From a virus, in the IMG/VR virus record IMGVR_UViG_3300025127_000013, positions 1 to 64,000 of that record: DNA of 64,000 nucleotides; one strand, 5' to 3'. The position numbers were made by a program, and so were the translations under genes. Below are positions 1 to 5,982 of this stretch, one piece after another (the first letter of the stretch is position 1; every line of letters begins with the position of its first letter). The notes beneath the pieces are model-generated. The model did no database searches. It had not been told where the DNA came from and was given only the letters and a program-made list of their open reading frames with translations.

Positions 1-560
1 CATTTGAAGCAATATTGATTGAATACTTTAGAAGAGAAGGTCAGATGGAAGGTGGTGCCTATGTTAATTTAGCAATGCAAATTGAAGACAGAGATTTGAC
101 ATCATATGAGTGGGATCTAGAAACTGATGGAGAGTATACTGAGTCTTATGAGTCCACTGCTAGCAATACTTTCTACTATGATCCTGAAGAATTTGGTGTT
201 AGTCTCGATGTGTTAAAGCAAATCACAGACTCTCGCGACTTTAGAATTGAGTTGAGAAGACAATTATTGGAAGAGCCCAGAAAAACTGAGAACACACAGT
301 ATTATCTACAAATGGATGCAAGAACTGTGGAACAGGGTGGGCAGATTAAATTTACCACTGTGTTCTCGATAAATGTTGACGAGCCTGATATTATGGCTGG
401 ACTTTTTAGAGAGCTTGTAGAGGGTGATATGGACGATGAAGACAACCTTAATGTGGTGTATCGAAGAGTGATGGCTCAAGCAGTTAAAGCAAGACAACCT
501 GCATCGATGCAAACAAATGAATCGTTAGTCAACAATTGGAAGAACTATTTAAGAACATGA
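1..560 (+). CDS. C-terminal part of an unidentified phage protein
   Basis: The reading frame is open from the window edge (first full codon at base 3) to the TGA at 558-560, so the true start lies upstream; the TTG at 15 is not a convincing start. About 185 residues are visible, acidic and without a recognised domain. The last residues (NNWKNYLRT) resemble the ENWRKYL core of the tag that opens the next genes, which may mean this protein belongs to the same head-associated set, but that is inference. The stop overlaps the next ATG (ATGA at 557-560), showing translational coupling. Function unknown. Confidence 0.75.
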   Translation, partial: FEAILIEYFRREGQMEGGAYVNLAMQIEDRDLTSYEWDLETDGEYTESYESTASNTFYYDPEEFGVSLDVLKQITDSRDFRIELRRQLLEEPRKTENTQYYLQMDARTVEQGGQIKFTTVFSINVDEPDIMAGLFRELVEGDMDDEDNLNVVYRRVMAQAVKARQPASMQTNESLVNNWKNYLRT

Positions 561-931
561 AACTCCTACTTGAAAATTGGCGAAAATATTTGACAGAAAA
601 TATGAATATCAAATCGAGTGATGATATAGAATTCTTAGTTCGTTCTATTCATATGGAAGAGGATGATTTTGTAGAAGGGGATCTGATAGATAGGATAAGG
701 CAATATCCTTATTATATTCTTAAAGATATTGAACTTGATAAAATAGAGACGGCATGGACAGATCTGGGCAAAGTTGATGATTATGCCGAAATGTATGATC
801 AAAGAGGCACAGAACCGCCTCCTGTCGTTTTAGATCACACACTATATACGATAGACGGTGCACACAGAGTAGAGGCAGCAAGAGAAGCGGGCAAAGAAAA
901 AATAAAAGCTTATGTCGGGACATTCGGATGA
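557..931 (+). CDS. Tagged small protein with ParB-like C-terminal domain
   Basis: 124 residues. The start at 557 is chosen because it overlaps the previous stop (ATGA) and places the tag MKLLLENWRKYLTE at the N-terminus, as in three neighbours. The tag ends in LTE, fitting the [LI]xE consensus of the T4 gp21 prohead protease. Residues about 85-124 (DHTLYTIDGAHRVEAAREAG) resemble the ParB/sulfiredoxin-like fold with its G-x-HR motif. In other systems this fold binds nucleotides or cuts DNA; activity here is not shown. Inferred role: a head-packaged payload protein. The gene ends in an ATGA overlap with the next. Confidence 0.75.
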   Translation: MKLLLENWRKYLTENMNIKSSDDIEFLVRSIHMEEDDFVEGDLIDRIRQYPYYILKDIELDKIETAWTDLGKVDDYAEMYDQRGTEPPPVVLDHTLYTIDGAHRVEAAREAGKEKIKAYVGTFG

Positions 932-1356
932 AACTCCTACTTGAAAACTGGCGAAAGTATGTAAACGAAGTGGTGGATGATGTATTCACGGGAAACTGTG
1001 GTATGTTTGGTATTGCCTTGGCTGAAGAAGCCCAAAGAAGGGGTATTAATGCAGCATTAGTTTTTGCACATAATGCTGATACAGATGAAGAAATGATCTA
1101 TGGAGACTATAAAATTTACCATGTAGCCTTAAAGATCGGAGACAAGTATTATGATGGCAGAGGGGAAATCCGATTAAGTGAATTAGTATCATTTATGTTC
1201 GAGGTGCCGGAAGATATGAATGTTGATGCTTTTAATCTTGCAAACCTTGACCAGATGAAAAGTGCTATTCGTCGTAATACGGCTTGGAGTGCGACCTGCA
1301 AGGATTTCAAAGAAAAGGCGAAACAATTTTTAGATGAAATGGGGTATACAAAATGA
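928..1356 (+). CDS. Tagged protein, possibly papain-like cysteine protease fold
   Basis: 142 residues opening with MKLLLENWRKYVNE. The first 33 bases differ from those of the gene at 557 at only two positions, so the tag was duplicated recently although the bodies are unrelated. After the tag comes GNCGMFGIAL (Cys at about 24) and later YHVALKIGDKYYDGRG. The order Cys, then His, then Asp with a GNC-x-A context resembles papain/NlpC-like or transglutaminase-like cysteine enzymes. This assignment is by motif only. ATGA-coupled to the upstream gene. Candidate injected or capsid-internal enzyme. Confidence 0.7.
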   Translation: MKLLLENWRKYVNEVVDDVFTGNCGMFGIALAEEAQRRGINAALVFAHNADTDEEMIYGDYKIYHVALKIGDKYYDGRGEIRLSELVSFMFEVPEDMNVDAFNLANLDQMKSAIRRNTAWSATCKDFKEKAKQFLDEMGYTK

Positions 1357-1392
1357 ATCGATTGTTTCAATTTAGGAGGACTATTTAAAATT

Positions 1393-1839
1393 ATGAAACT
1401 TTTATTTGAAAGCTGGCGAAAATTTATTATCGAAGCAAAAGCTTTAATTTGTCCCCCTGCAACTCAAGATTTAGAATTAAATACAAAGAATAGAGATGCC
1501 GCAATCAAAGCGGAATATATTCAATATGGCCCTTTGAATGTCGATGAGCCCGGGAATTTTTGGACTGAAATTGCTGAATATTGGGACACTACTGAAGAAG
1601 CCGCTAAAGCATCAACATGTGGGGTTTGTACTGCATTTGATATCTCTCCTCGCATGAAAGAATGTATGCCCGGTGAAACATCAGATAAAGATGGCGAATT
1701 AGGATATTGTTGGATGCATCATTTTAAGTGCCATTCTGCAAGATCATGCAGAACATGGGCTAAGGGCGGCCCAATAAAAGAAGATGATACCTCCGCCGAC
1801 TGGCAAGAAAGGTCTAATATTGATAATGAAAATGAGTAA
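1393..1839 (+). CDS. Tagged cysteine-rich protein of unknown function
   Basis: 148 residues starting MKLLFESWRKFIIE, the shared tag, with a [LIV]xE end (IIE). A strong Shine-Dalgarno-like AGGAGG lies at 1375-1380, about 12 bases before the ATG. The body has clustered cysteines and histidines: STCGVCTAFD, ECMPG, GYCWMHHFKCH, SCRTWAKGGPI. This looks like a metal-binding module (zinc or iron-sulfur); I recall similar Cys/His layouts in marine phage proteins of unknown role but cannot name a family. A 36-bp gap separates it from the preceding gene. Candidate cargo protein. Confidence 0.7.
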   Translation: MKLLFESWRKFIIEAKALICPPATQDLELNTKNRDAAIKAEYIQYGPLNVDEPGNFWTEIAEYWDTTEEAAKASTCGVCTAFDISPRMKECMPGETSDKDGELGYCWMHHFKCHSARSCRTWAKGGPIKEDDTSADWQERSNIDNENE

Positions 1840-1987
1840 AACACAATTAAAACAAGTTATTAAAGAAGAAATTGAGAAATTACTTGAAGAAGAGAGTGGT
1901 TTTTTATCCAATATATATAAGCTTTGTTCCGAAGGTGAAAAATGTGCACCTGAATCTAAAAAGACAAAATGGTGGAAAGGTAAATAA
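1826..1987 (+). CDS. Small protein with amphipathic N-terminal helix
   Basis: 53 residues, start placed at ATG 1826 (1832 is equally possible), overlapping the end of the previous gene. The N-terminus MKMSKTQLKQVIKEEIEKLL is a strongly amphipathic helix of a type recurrent at the N-termini of marine phage head proteins. It may be a second class of capsid-targeting or scaffold-binding peptide (inference). The C-terminal part has two cysteines and ends in a basic KKTKWWKGK. It lies between two genes carrying the MKLL tag. Function unknown. Confidence 0.55.
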   Translation: MKMSKTQLKQVIKEEIEKLLEEESGFLSNIYKLCSEGEKCAPESKKTKWWKGK

Positions 1988-1988
1988 A

Positions 1989-2417
1989 ATGAAATTATTA
2001 TTTGAAAATTGGCGAAAGTTTGTGGCTGAGGAAGAAGAAATAGATGAGGGAGTCGGTACTGCGGCTCTGGGTGCAGCACTAGCTCTTGGCGGAGCAGGAA
2101 AAGCTGATGTTCAACAATATGATACAGATACTTCATCTGGAGATCAAACAACTCAGCAAGTTGATGCTGAAAAACAAGCCGAAGGTGAATTACAGAAAAA
2201 CGAAGACGGTTCTTACTCTATGGAATATTCAAATCCTGTAACTAAAGGAATGTCAATGACTAATTCACTACTTAAATCATTTCTTGGATTACAAGGAAAA
2301 ACAGACATGATGAACAAATTATTTGATGCCGGTCTTGATGCTCAGTCATTTAATTATAGTATTACTGGCACTAACATGGGAACCAAATCAATTACCCTTA
2401 AGGCTACCCCTAAATGA
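1989..2417 (+). CDS. Tagged protein with glycine/alanine-rich segment
   Basis: 142 residues from ATG 1989, one base after the preceding stop. A longer in-frame extension upstream to 1872 is rejected because it would hide the tag MKLLFENWRKFVAE. The tag ends in VAE, a [LIV]xE-type site. It is followed by an acidic stretch, then a small-residue segment (AALGAALALGGAG, about 23-35) that could be a short membrane-active helix, then a Gln/Asp-rich linker and a 60-residue C-terminal domain with no family I recognise. Likely packaged or head-associated. Confidence 0.7.
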   Translation: MKLLFENWRKFVAEEEEIDEGVGTAALGAALALGGAGKADVQQYDTDTSSGDQTTQQVDAEKQAEGELQKNEDGSYSMEYSNPVTKGMSMTNSLLKSFLGLQGKTDMMNKLFDAGLDAQSFNYSITGTNMGTKSITLKATPK

Positions 2418-2965
2418 ATAACTTACTTGAAAATATAACAGAAGAAGAACTCAAAGAAATTATTGCTGACGAATTAAGCGAAACTCTTGTTCTTGTAGAA
2501 AAATGTTGGAAGGGTTATGAAAAGAAAGGCATGAAAAAGATGTTTGGTAAGATGTATCCAAACTGTGTCAAAAAGAAAAAAAGTAAGAAACGAAAAAAGA
2601 AACGTAAAAACGAAAGTGTTGATTTATATGAAGCAGATCCGAAAAAAGGCACAGGCAAAAAACCTAAAGGTTCTGGTCGAAGGTTATACACAGATGAAAA
2701 CCCTAGTGATACAGTATCTGTAAAGTTTTCAACAGTGCAAGATATTAAGGACACTCTTTCTAAATCATCTTTCAAATCAAAGTCACATAAAAGACAGTCT
2801 CAAATTATTAATTTAATACATCAGAGAGCAAGAGCAGCTTATCAAAATGCCAAAGACCCAAAAGTCAAAGCAAGACTTAAAAAATCTTTTGATTATGCTA
2901 AAGAAAGAAAAGAAGCTTCAAAAAGAAAAACACAATCGATGAACAAGGCTAAAAAAGATGAGTAA
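2414..2965 (+). CDS. Highly basic protein, DUF5872-like
   Basis: 183 residues, coupled to the previous gene by a 4-bp overlap. The N-terminus MNNLLENITEEELKEIIADE echoes the LLEN of the neighbouring tags. A CWKGYEKKGMKKMFGKMYPNC segment (cut here by description: Cys-Trp-Lys-Gly to Asn-Cys, about residues 31-51) and a KPKGSGRRLYTDENPSDTV segment (about 82-100) match, from memory, a domain often seen in marine phages and catalogued as DUF5872. Runs of lysine and arginine (54-66 and 145-183) suggest nucleic-acid binding. Plausibly a DNA-associated internal head protein; this role is inferred. Confidence 0.65.
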   Translation: MNNLLENITEEELKEIIADELSETLVLVEKCWKGYEKKGMKKMFGKMYPNCVKKKKSKKRKKKRKNESVDLYEADPKKGTGKKPKGSGRRLYTDENPSDTVSVKFSTVQDIKDTLSKSSFKSKSHKRQSQIINLIHQRARAAYQNAKDPKVKARLKKSFDYAKERKEASKRKTQSMNKAKKDE

Positions 2966-3203
2966 ATACATGAAGGATCCAGAGTATTTATTTTCTATAC
3001 TTGCAGCAATAGTAAAGAAAAACGATGGATTTTTAAGATTAACTCAAGAAGAAATCGAAGCTGTCAGTAAAAACGATATTATTGGTATGTATTTTGAGCC
3101 GGAAACAAATTCAATTGTTTTTAAAAAGGTTGATCCAAAAGATGCTTTAACTGCCTCTAGTATGATAAAAAAGAGGCCCGAAACAACGACATACGATAAT
3201 TAA
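2958..3203 (+). CDS. Hypothetical 81-aa protein
   Basis: 81 residues, starting inside the last codons of the previous gene (8-bp overlap). No recognised domain; the body is mixed alpha/beta in character with no cysteines or membrane segment. Position between the basic head-type protein and the SNase-like nuclease suggests membership of the same transcription unit. Function unknown. Confidence 0.6.
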   Translation: MSKYMKDPEYLFSILAAIVKKNDGFLRLTQEEIEAVSKNDIIGMYFEPETNSIVFKKVDPKDALTASSMIKKRPETTTYDN

Positions 3204-3207
3204 TTGT

Positions 3208-3549
3208 ATGTATGAATACTCTTGTAAGTTGATTCGAGTTATTGATGGTGATACTGTTGATGCACTTATTGATCTGGGCTTTGATGTCTGGATTAAGAAA
3301 AGAATAAGATTATACGGCATTAACACTCCAGAAGTCCGCACTAGAGACATTTGGGAGAAGGAGCAAGGTCTAGCCAGCAAGAAGAGATTAGAAGAGCTTC
3401 TAGATAGTGTAGACAACAAATTTATATTAATTTCCAAAGGTGTTGGCAAATACGGAAGATGTCTTGGAGAACTACTTATAGGTGAGTATGGAGAAGTACA
3501 TATTAATAACTTACTTTTAAGTGAGGGTTTAGCGGAGAAATACGAATGA
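3208..3549 (+). CDS. SNase-like (thermonuclease family) nuclease
   Basis: 113 residues matching the staphylococcal-nuclease fold: RVIDGDTVDALIDLGF (residues about 10-25, with the calcium-binding Asp positions), RIRLYGINTPE (31-41, Arg-x-Arg-Leu-x-Gly-Ile-x-Thr-Pro-Glu) and GKYGRCLGEL (about 80-89, second catalytic Arg). It hydrolyses phosphodiester bonds in DNA or RNA. There is no signal peptide, so it acts in the cytoplasm or the virion. It lies in the tagged-protein cluster but lacks the MKLL tag. Overlaps the next ATG by 4 bp. Confidence 0.85.
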   Translation: MYEYSCKLIRVIDGDTVDALIDLGFDVWIKKRIRLYGINTPEVRTRDIWEKEQGLASKKRLEELLDSVDNKFILISKGVGKYGRCLGELLIGEYGEVHINNLLLSEGLAEKYE

Positions 3550-3863
3550 GTCAAAATGGATGGGATACATATTCCAAATTAGTTTTACAACAACTTGAAA
3601 CAATGGCAAATGGTATTGAGGCTTTACGAGGTGAACTACAGGATGTAAAAGAGCAGTTGACTGAACTCAAAGCTAAAGAAGATCGTGTGCAAGATTTAAA
3701 AATGTGGAAAGATAAAATGGACGACATAGCTTCACCTCCGCAATTAAAGACTGCATTAAAAGAAATTGAAGAGCTTAAAACTTTTAAAACAAAATCAATT
3801 GCTATTTTTATGGCTGTTCAAACAATGATGGGTCTTGCTATGGCATGGTCAAAGATGTTTTAG
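3546..3863 (+). CDS. Coiled-coil protein with C-terminal membrane segment (holin-like?)
   Basis: 105 residues. A long heptad-rich helix spans about residues 15-80 (QLETMANGIEALRGELQDVK), followed by one hydrophobic segment (SIAIFMAVQTMMGLAMAW, about 84-101) near the C-terminus. This layout is shared by some phage holin or hemolysin XhlA-like proteins and by tail-associated membrane proteins. No endolysin lies directly beside it, so a holin role is only a possibility. Coupled to the SNase gene by ATGA. Confidence 0.6.
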   Translation: MSQNGWDTYSKLVLQQLETMANGIEALRGELQDVKEQLTELKAKEDRVQDLKMWKDKMDDIASPPQLKTALKEIEELKTFKTKSIAIFMAVQTMMGLAMAWSKMF

Positions 3864-3864
3864 T

Positions 3865-4149
3865 ATGGCAGATATTGAACACCAAAAAAAGCTAATTAGA
3901 CAAATTATAAAACAACTATCCGGTGAAGTTGATGAAGAAGTAGATTTAGTGCCTGAATATGGCATCGATGGGAATGGTCACATGTTTTGTTTTCAGCCAT
4001 CAAGTCGATCATTTGTTAAAATTTATAAGAATCAAAATGTATATGTATTAGGTGAATTAGACGAAGGAAAAAAACTATTAATATACACAACATGTGGTAA
4101 AATAGTGGAAATTGATACTGATAAAGTATACAAAATGGATTTTAATTAA
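3865..4149 (+). CDS. Hypothetical 94-aa protein
   Basis: 94 residues from ATG 3865, one base after the previous stop; the upstream in-frame ATG at 3835 lies inside the preceding coding region and is less likely. The N-terminal helix (ADIEHQKKLIRQIIKQLSGE) resembles the amphipathic helix at 1826. The rest is beta-rich and acidic. No known domain. It overlaps the next small gene by one base (TAATG). Confidence 0.6.
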   Translation: MADIEHQKKLIRQIIKQLSGEVDEEVDLVPEYGIDGNGHMFCFQPSSRSFVKIYKNQNVYVLGELDEGKKLLIYTTCGKIVEIDTDKVYKMDFN

Positions 4150-4301
4150 TGTTATTTACATTTAATAAATTTTGGAAAACACTTTTGTTTTTAGGTGGTT
4201 CGTGGTTATCATTATCACTCATCGGGTTTGAATTCACGGCTGTCACAATATTGTCACTGATATATTGCTCAAAATTTAGTAACTCAGAGACACTTATATA
4301 A
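4149..4301 (+). CDS. Small membrane protein, 50 aa
   Basis: A 50-codon frame from ATG 4149 to TAA 4299-4301, starting in a TAATG overlap with the previous gene. Two hydrophobic stretches are visible: KTLLFLGGSWLSLSLIGF (about 10-27) and AVTILSLIYC (about 31-40), suggesting two short membrane spans or a hairpin. No family recognised. The tight junction and hydrophobic pattern make a real gene likely; it might act in lysis or membrane association, which is not demonstrated. Confidence 0.55.
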   Translation: MLFTFNKFWKTLLFLGGSWLSLSLIGFEFTAVTILSLIYCSKFSNSETLI

Positions 4302-4319
4302 TTTTAGTCTAATTAAGGT

Positions 4320-4523
4320 GTGGGCAGCACTAAACACAAAAGAAAATACTATCGTTTTGATGGTGAGAGTTCTAGAACCACTGATTTAGTGTTAGTCAAA
4401 TGGATTGAAGAAGGTTCAATTAAAATAAGCTCACCAATTAAGGATTATAATAAAGCATTAAGTAAATGCCAATCATATTTACAGAAAGGTATTTGTTCTT
4501 GGATGGTTTATTACGATGGATAA
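4320..4523 (+). CDS. Hypothetical 67-aa protein (GTG start)
   Basis: 67 residues from a GTG at 4320; AAGG at 4315-4318 is too close to be an ideal ribosome site, so the start is uncertain. Basic N-terminus (STKHKRKYYRF), no cysteine cluster, no membrane segment and no recognised domain. It overlaps the next gene by 8 bp, which supports it as part of a translated operon. Confidence 0.45.
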   Translation: MGSTKHKRKYYRFDGESSRTTDLVLVKWIEEGSIKISSPIKDYNKALSKCQSYLQKGICSWMVYYDG

Positions 4524-4761
4524 TAAAGGGCCTTTTGGTTCTGGAATAGCAGAAGAATTTGAGATTGGTGACATTGTTGAATGGTCTAAATGGGACATTG
4601 ATTTAGAGGAGTGGGTGTCCAGCTATGGTATACTTGTCTCAATGGAAAATAAAGTTGTGGCTGACCGATTGATTTCAATATCCACTATCAAACCTTTAAA
4701 TGAAAAAGATAATAAATTATTAGAATTATTTACAATATATTTAAAACGAGTGATTACATAA
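4516..4761 (+). CDS. Hypothetical 81-aa protein with SH3-like opening
   Basis: 81 residues. The pattern FEIGDIVEWSKWDIDLEEW is typical of small SH3/KOW-like barrel proteins in phages, and a similar opening occurs in the genes at 10563 and 10807 (VGDIVREV, IDDIVYYE). Possibly these are distant paralogues. No catalytic motif. It ends just before a TTGACA box at 4764. Confidence 0.5.
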   Translation: MDNKGPFGSGIAEEFEIGDIVEWSKWDIDLEEWVSSYGILVSMENKVVADRLISISTIKPLNEKDNKLLELFTIYLKRVIT

Positions 4762-4763
4762 TC

Positions 4764-4795
4764 TTGACAACTAATTAATCTAAACCGGTTATATT
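4764..4795 (+). promoter_or_regulatory. Weak sigma70-like promoter candidate before the metallopeptidase
   Basis: TTGACA at 4764-4769 is a perfect -35 box. The best -10 candidates (TTATAT 4789-4794, TATATT 4790-4795) sit 19-20 bp away and directly abut the ATG at 4796, so transcription from here would be leaderless. Hence only weakly supported. Confidence 0.3.
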
Positions 4796-5635
4796 ATGGA
4801 TGATACACTTAAAAGTCTAATAAAGCAGTTTATGCCTTTTGCTCAAAAACAGATTGGTTTTGAAAATCCGCCTAGATTATTTTTAAGAAGAGACGGACAG
4901 AATGCAAAAAACCCGCTGGGTAAGACTGCATTCTACGACCCTAACAACATGTCTGTGACACTTTACATAACAGGCCGGCATCCAAAAGATATTCTTAGGT
5001 CACTTGGTCATGAGCTAGTTCATCATAAACAAAATTGTGATGGCAAATTCAGCGATTCAGATGATATGGGCCCCGGTTATGCTCAGAAAGATCCTCACTT
5101 AAGACAAATGGAACAAGAAGCAAATCGTGACGGAAGCATGTGTTTAAGGGATTTTGAAGATATGTTAAAGAAAGAAAACACTATTTATTACGAACATCTA
5201 CAAAAAGGAGATAAAAAGATGTCTACAAAAGATTGGAAAAACGAAGAGATTCGTAGCCTTTTAGCTGAAGCTTGGGGCTTTAAATTTAATACATTACAGG
5301 AATTTGAGGAATTCAATGGACAAGGTGAATTACAAGCAGAGAGTGAAGAAGAAGTTACCGAAGAAGCTGTTGAAGAAAGTACTGAGGAAACTGTTGAAGA
5401 ATCCGCCGATGAATCAGTAGAAGAATTGGCTAGAGCAACTGGTGGTCATGGTGCCCACAGAGACAGAATGAAGGATCGTAAAGATGCTGCTAAAGCTCGT
5501 CGTAAAGATGATGATGAAGAAAAAGTTGAAGAAGCTGATCACGGTGAAGACGATGACAAGGTTGAAGAGTCTGATACTGCTAATGAATTGACCGAAGCAA
5601 TTGCTGCGGTTCTTCGCAAGCATTTACGAGGCTAA
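4796..5635 (+). CDS. Zinc metallopeptidase-like protein with long acidic tail
   Basis: 279 residues. Residues about 1-140 form a small zincin: GHELVHHKQN gives HExxH at residues 72-76, with further candidate ligands in the following acidic/His region (DPHLRQMEQEANRDG). After about 141 a second, different region begins: MSTKDWKNEEIRSLLAEAWGF, then a Glu/Val repeat region (EEEVTEEAVEESTEETVEES) and alternating Lys/Arg- and Asp/Glu-rich stretches to the end. The tail looks like a separate head-type protein joined to the peptidase. Substrate unknown; processing of head or scaffold proteins is one option. Confidence 0.7.
   Translation: MDDTLKSLIKQFMPFAQKQIGFENPPRLFLRRDGQNAKNPLGKTAFYDPNNMSVTLYITGRHPKDILRSLGHELVHHKQNCDGKFSDSDDMGPGYAQKDPHLRQMEQEANRDGSMCLRDFEDMLKKENTIYYEHLQKGDKKMSTKDWKNEEIRSLLAEAWGFKFNTLQEFEEFNGQGELQAESEEEVTEEAVEESTEETVEESADESVEELARATGGHGAHRDRMKDRKDAAKARRKDDDEEKVEEADHGEDDDKVEESDTANELTEAIAAVLRKHLRG
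5204..5221 (+). promoter_or_regulatory. Internal ribosome-binding site and in-frame start
   Basis: AAAGGAG at 5204-5210 lies 8 bases before an in-frame ATG at 5219-5221 inside the peptidase gene. This is a better ribosome site than many true starts in the window. Use of it would make a separate 138-residue acidic protein (5219-5635) beginning MSTKDWKNEEIRSLLAE, whose LAE end recalls the [LIV]xE of the neighbouring tags. Whether both products are made is not known. Confidence 0.55.
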
Positions 5636-5730
5636 TCAAATGTTAGGTAAATACAAAAGTTGAGCTTAAAAAAAGTCGCAACAAATTTATCAAAAAATTA
5701 TTACTATTATATTCACAAGAGGAACAACCA

Positions 5731-5979
5731 ATGTCATTAGACAAAGCATGGAGAGATTTCTTAACCGAGAGTGTTGATGAAAAAAACATCTATACATATA
5801 TTCAAGGTCTCCAAGAAATAATTTCCAATCTTAAACCTAGAACTGTAACAGAAAAAAGAAGGTTGCAGCTAGCAAAACAACATCTTAGAGAAGTTAGGAG
5901 ATTTGCCCGTAAATTGGATAATCGCATTGGTATTCTTGAGGAAAAATTAACAATTTTAGAAGAGTCTACTGGAGATTAA
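5731..5979 (+). CDS. Small helical protein with variant head tag
   Basis: 82 residues with AGAGGAA ribosome site at 5719-5725. It opens MSLDKAWRDFLTE, a variant of the MKLL...W(R)xxLTE tag with the same terminal LTE. The body is one long charged helix or two-helix coiled coil (residues 25-78, rich in Lys, Arg, Glu and Leu). It could be an internal or scaffold-core protein (inference). The 95 bp before it (5636-5730) is AT-rich and shows nothing else convincing. Confidence 0.65.
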   Translation: MSLDKAWRDFLTESVDEKNIYTYIQGLQEIISNLKPRTVTEKRRLQLAKQHLREVRRFARKLDNRIGILEEKLTILEESTGD

Positions 5980-5982
5980 AAA

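Noticed and set aside
1784-1825. N-terminal extension of the gene at 1826 (start at 1784)
   Set aside because: The extra residues come from within the preceding gene in another frame and would hide the amphipathic helix that is typical as an N-terminus.
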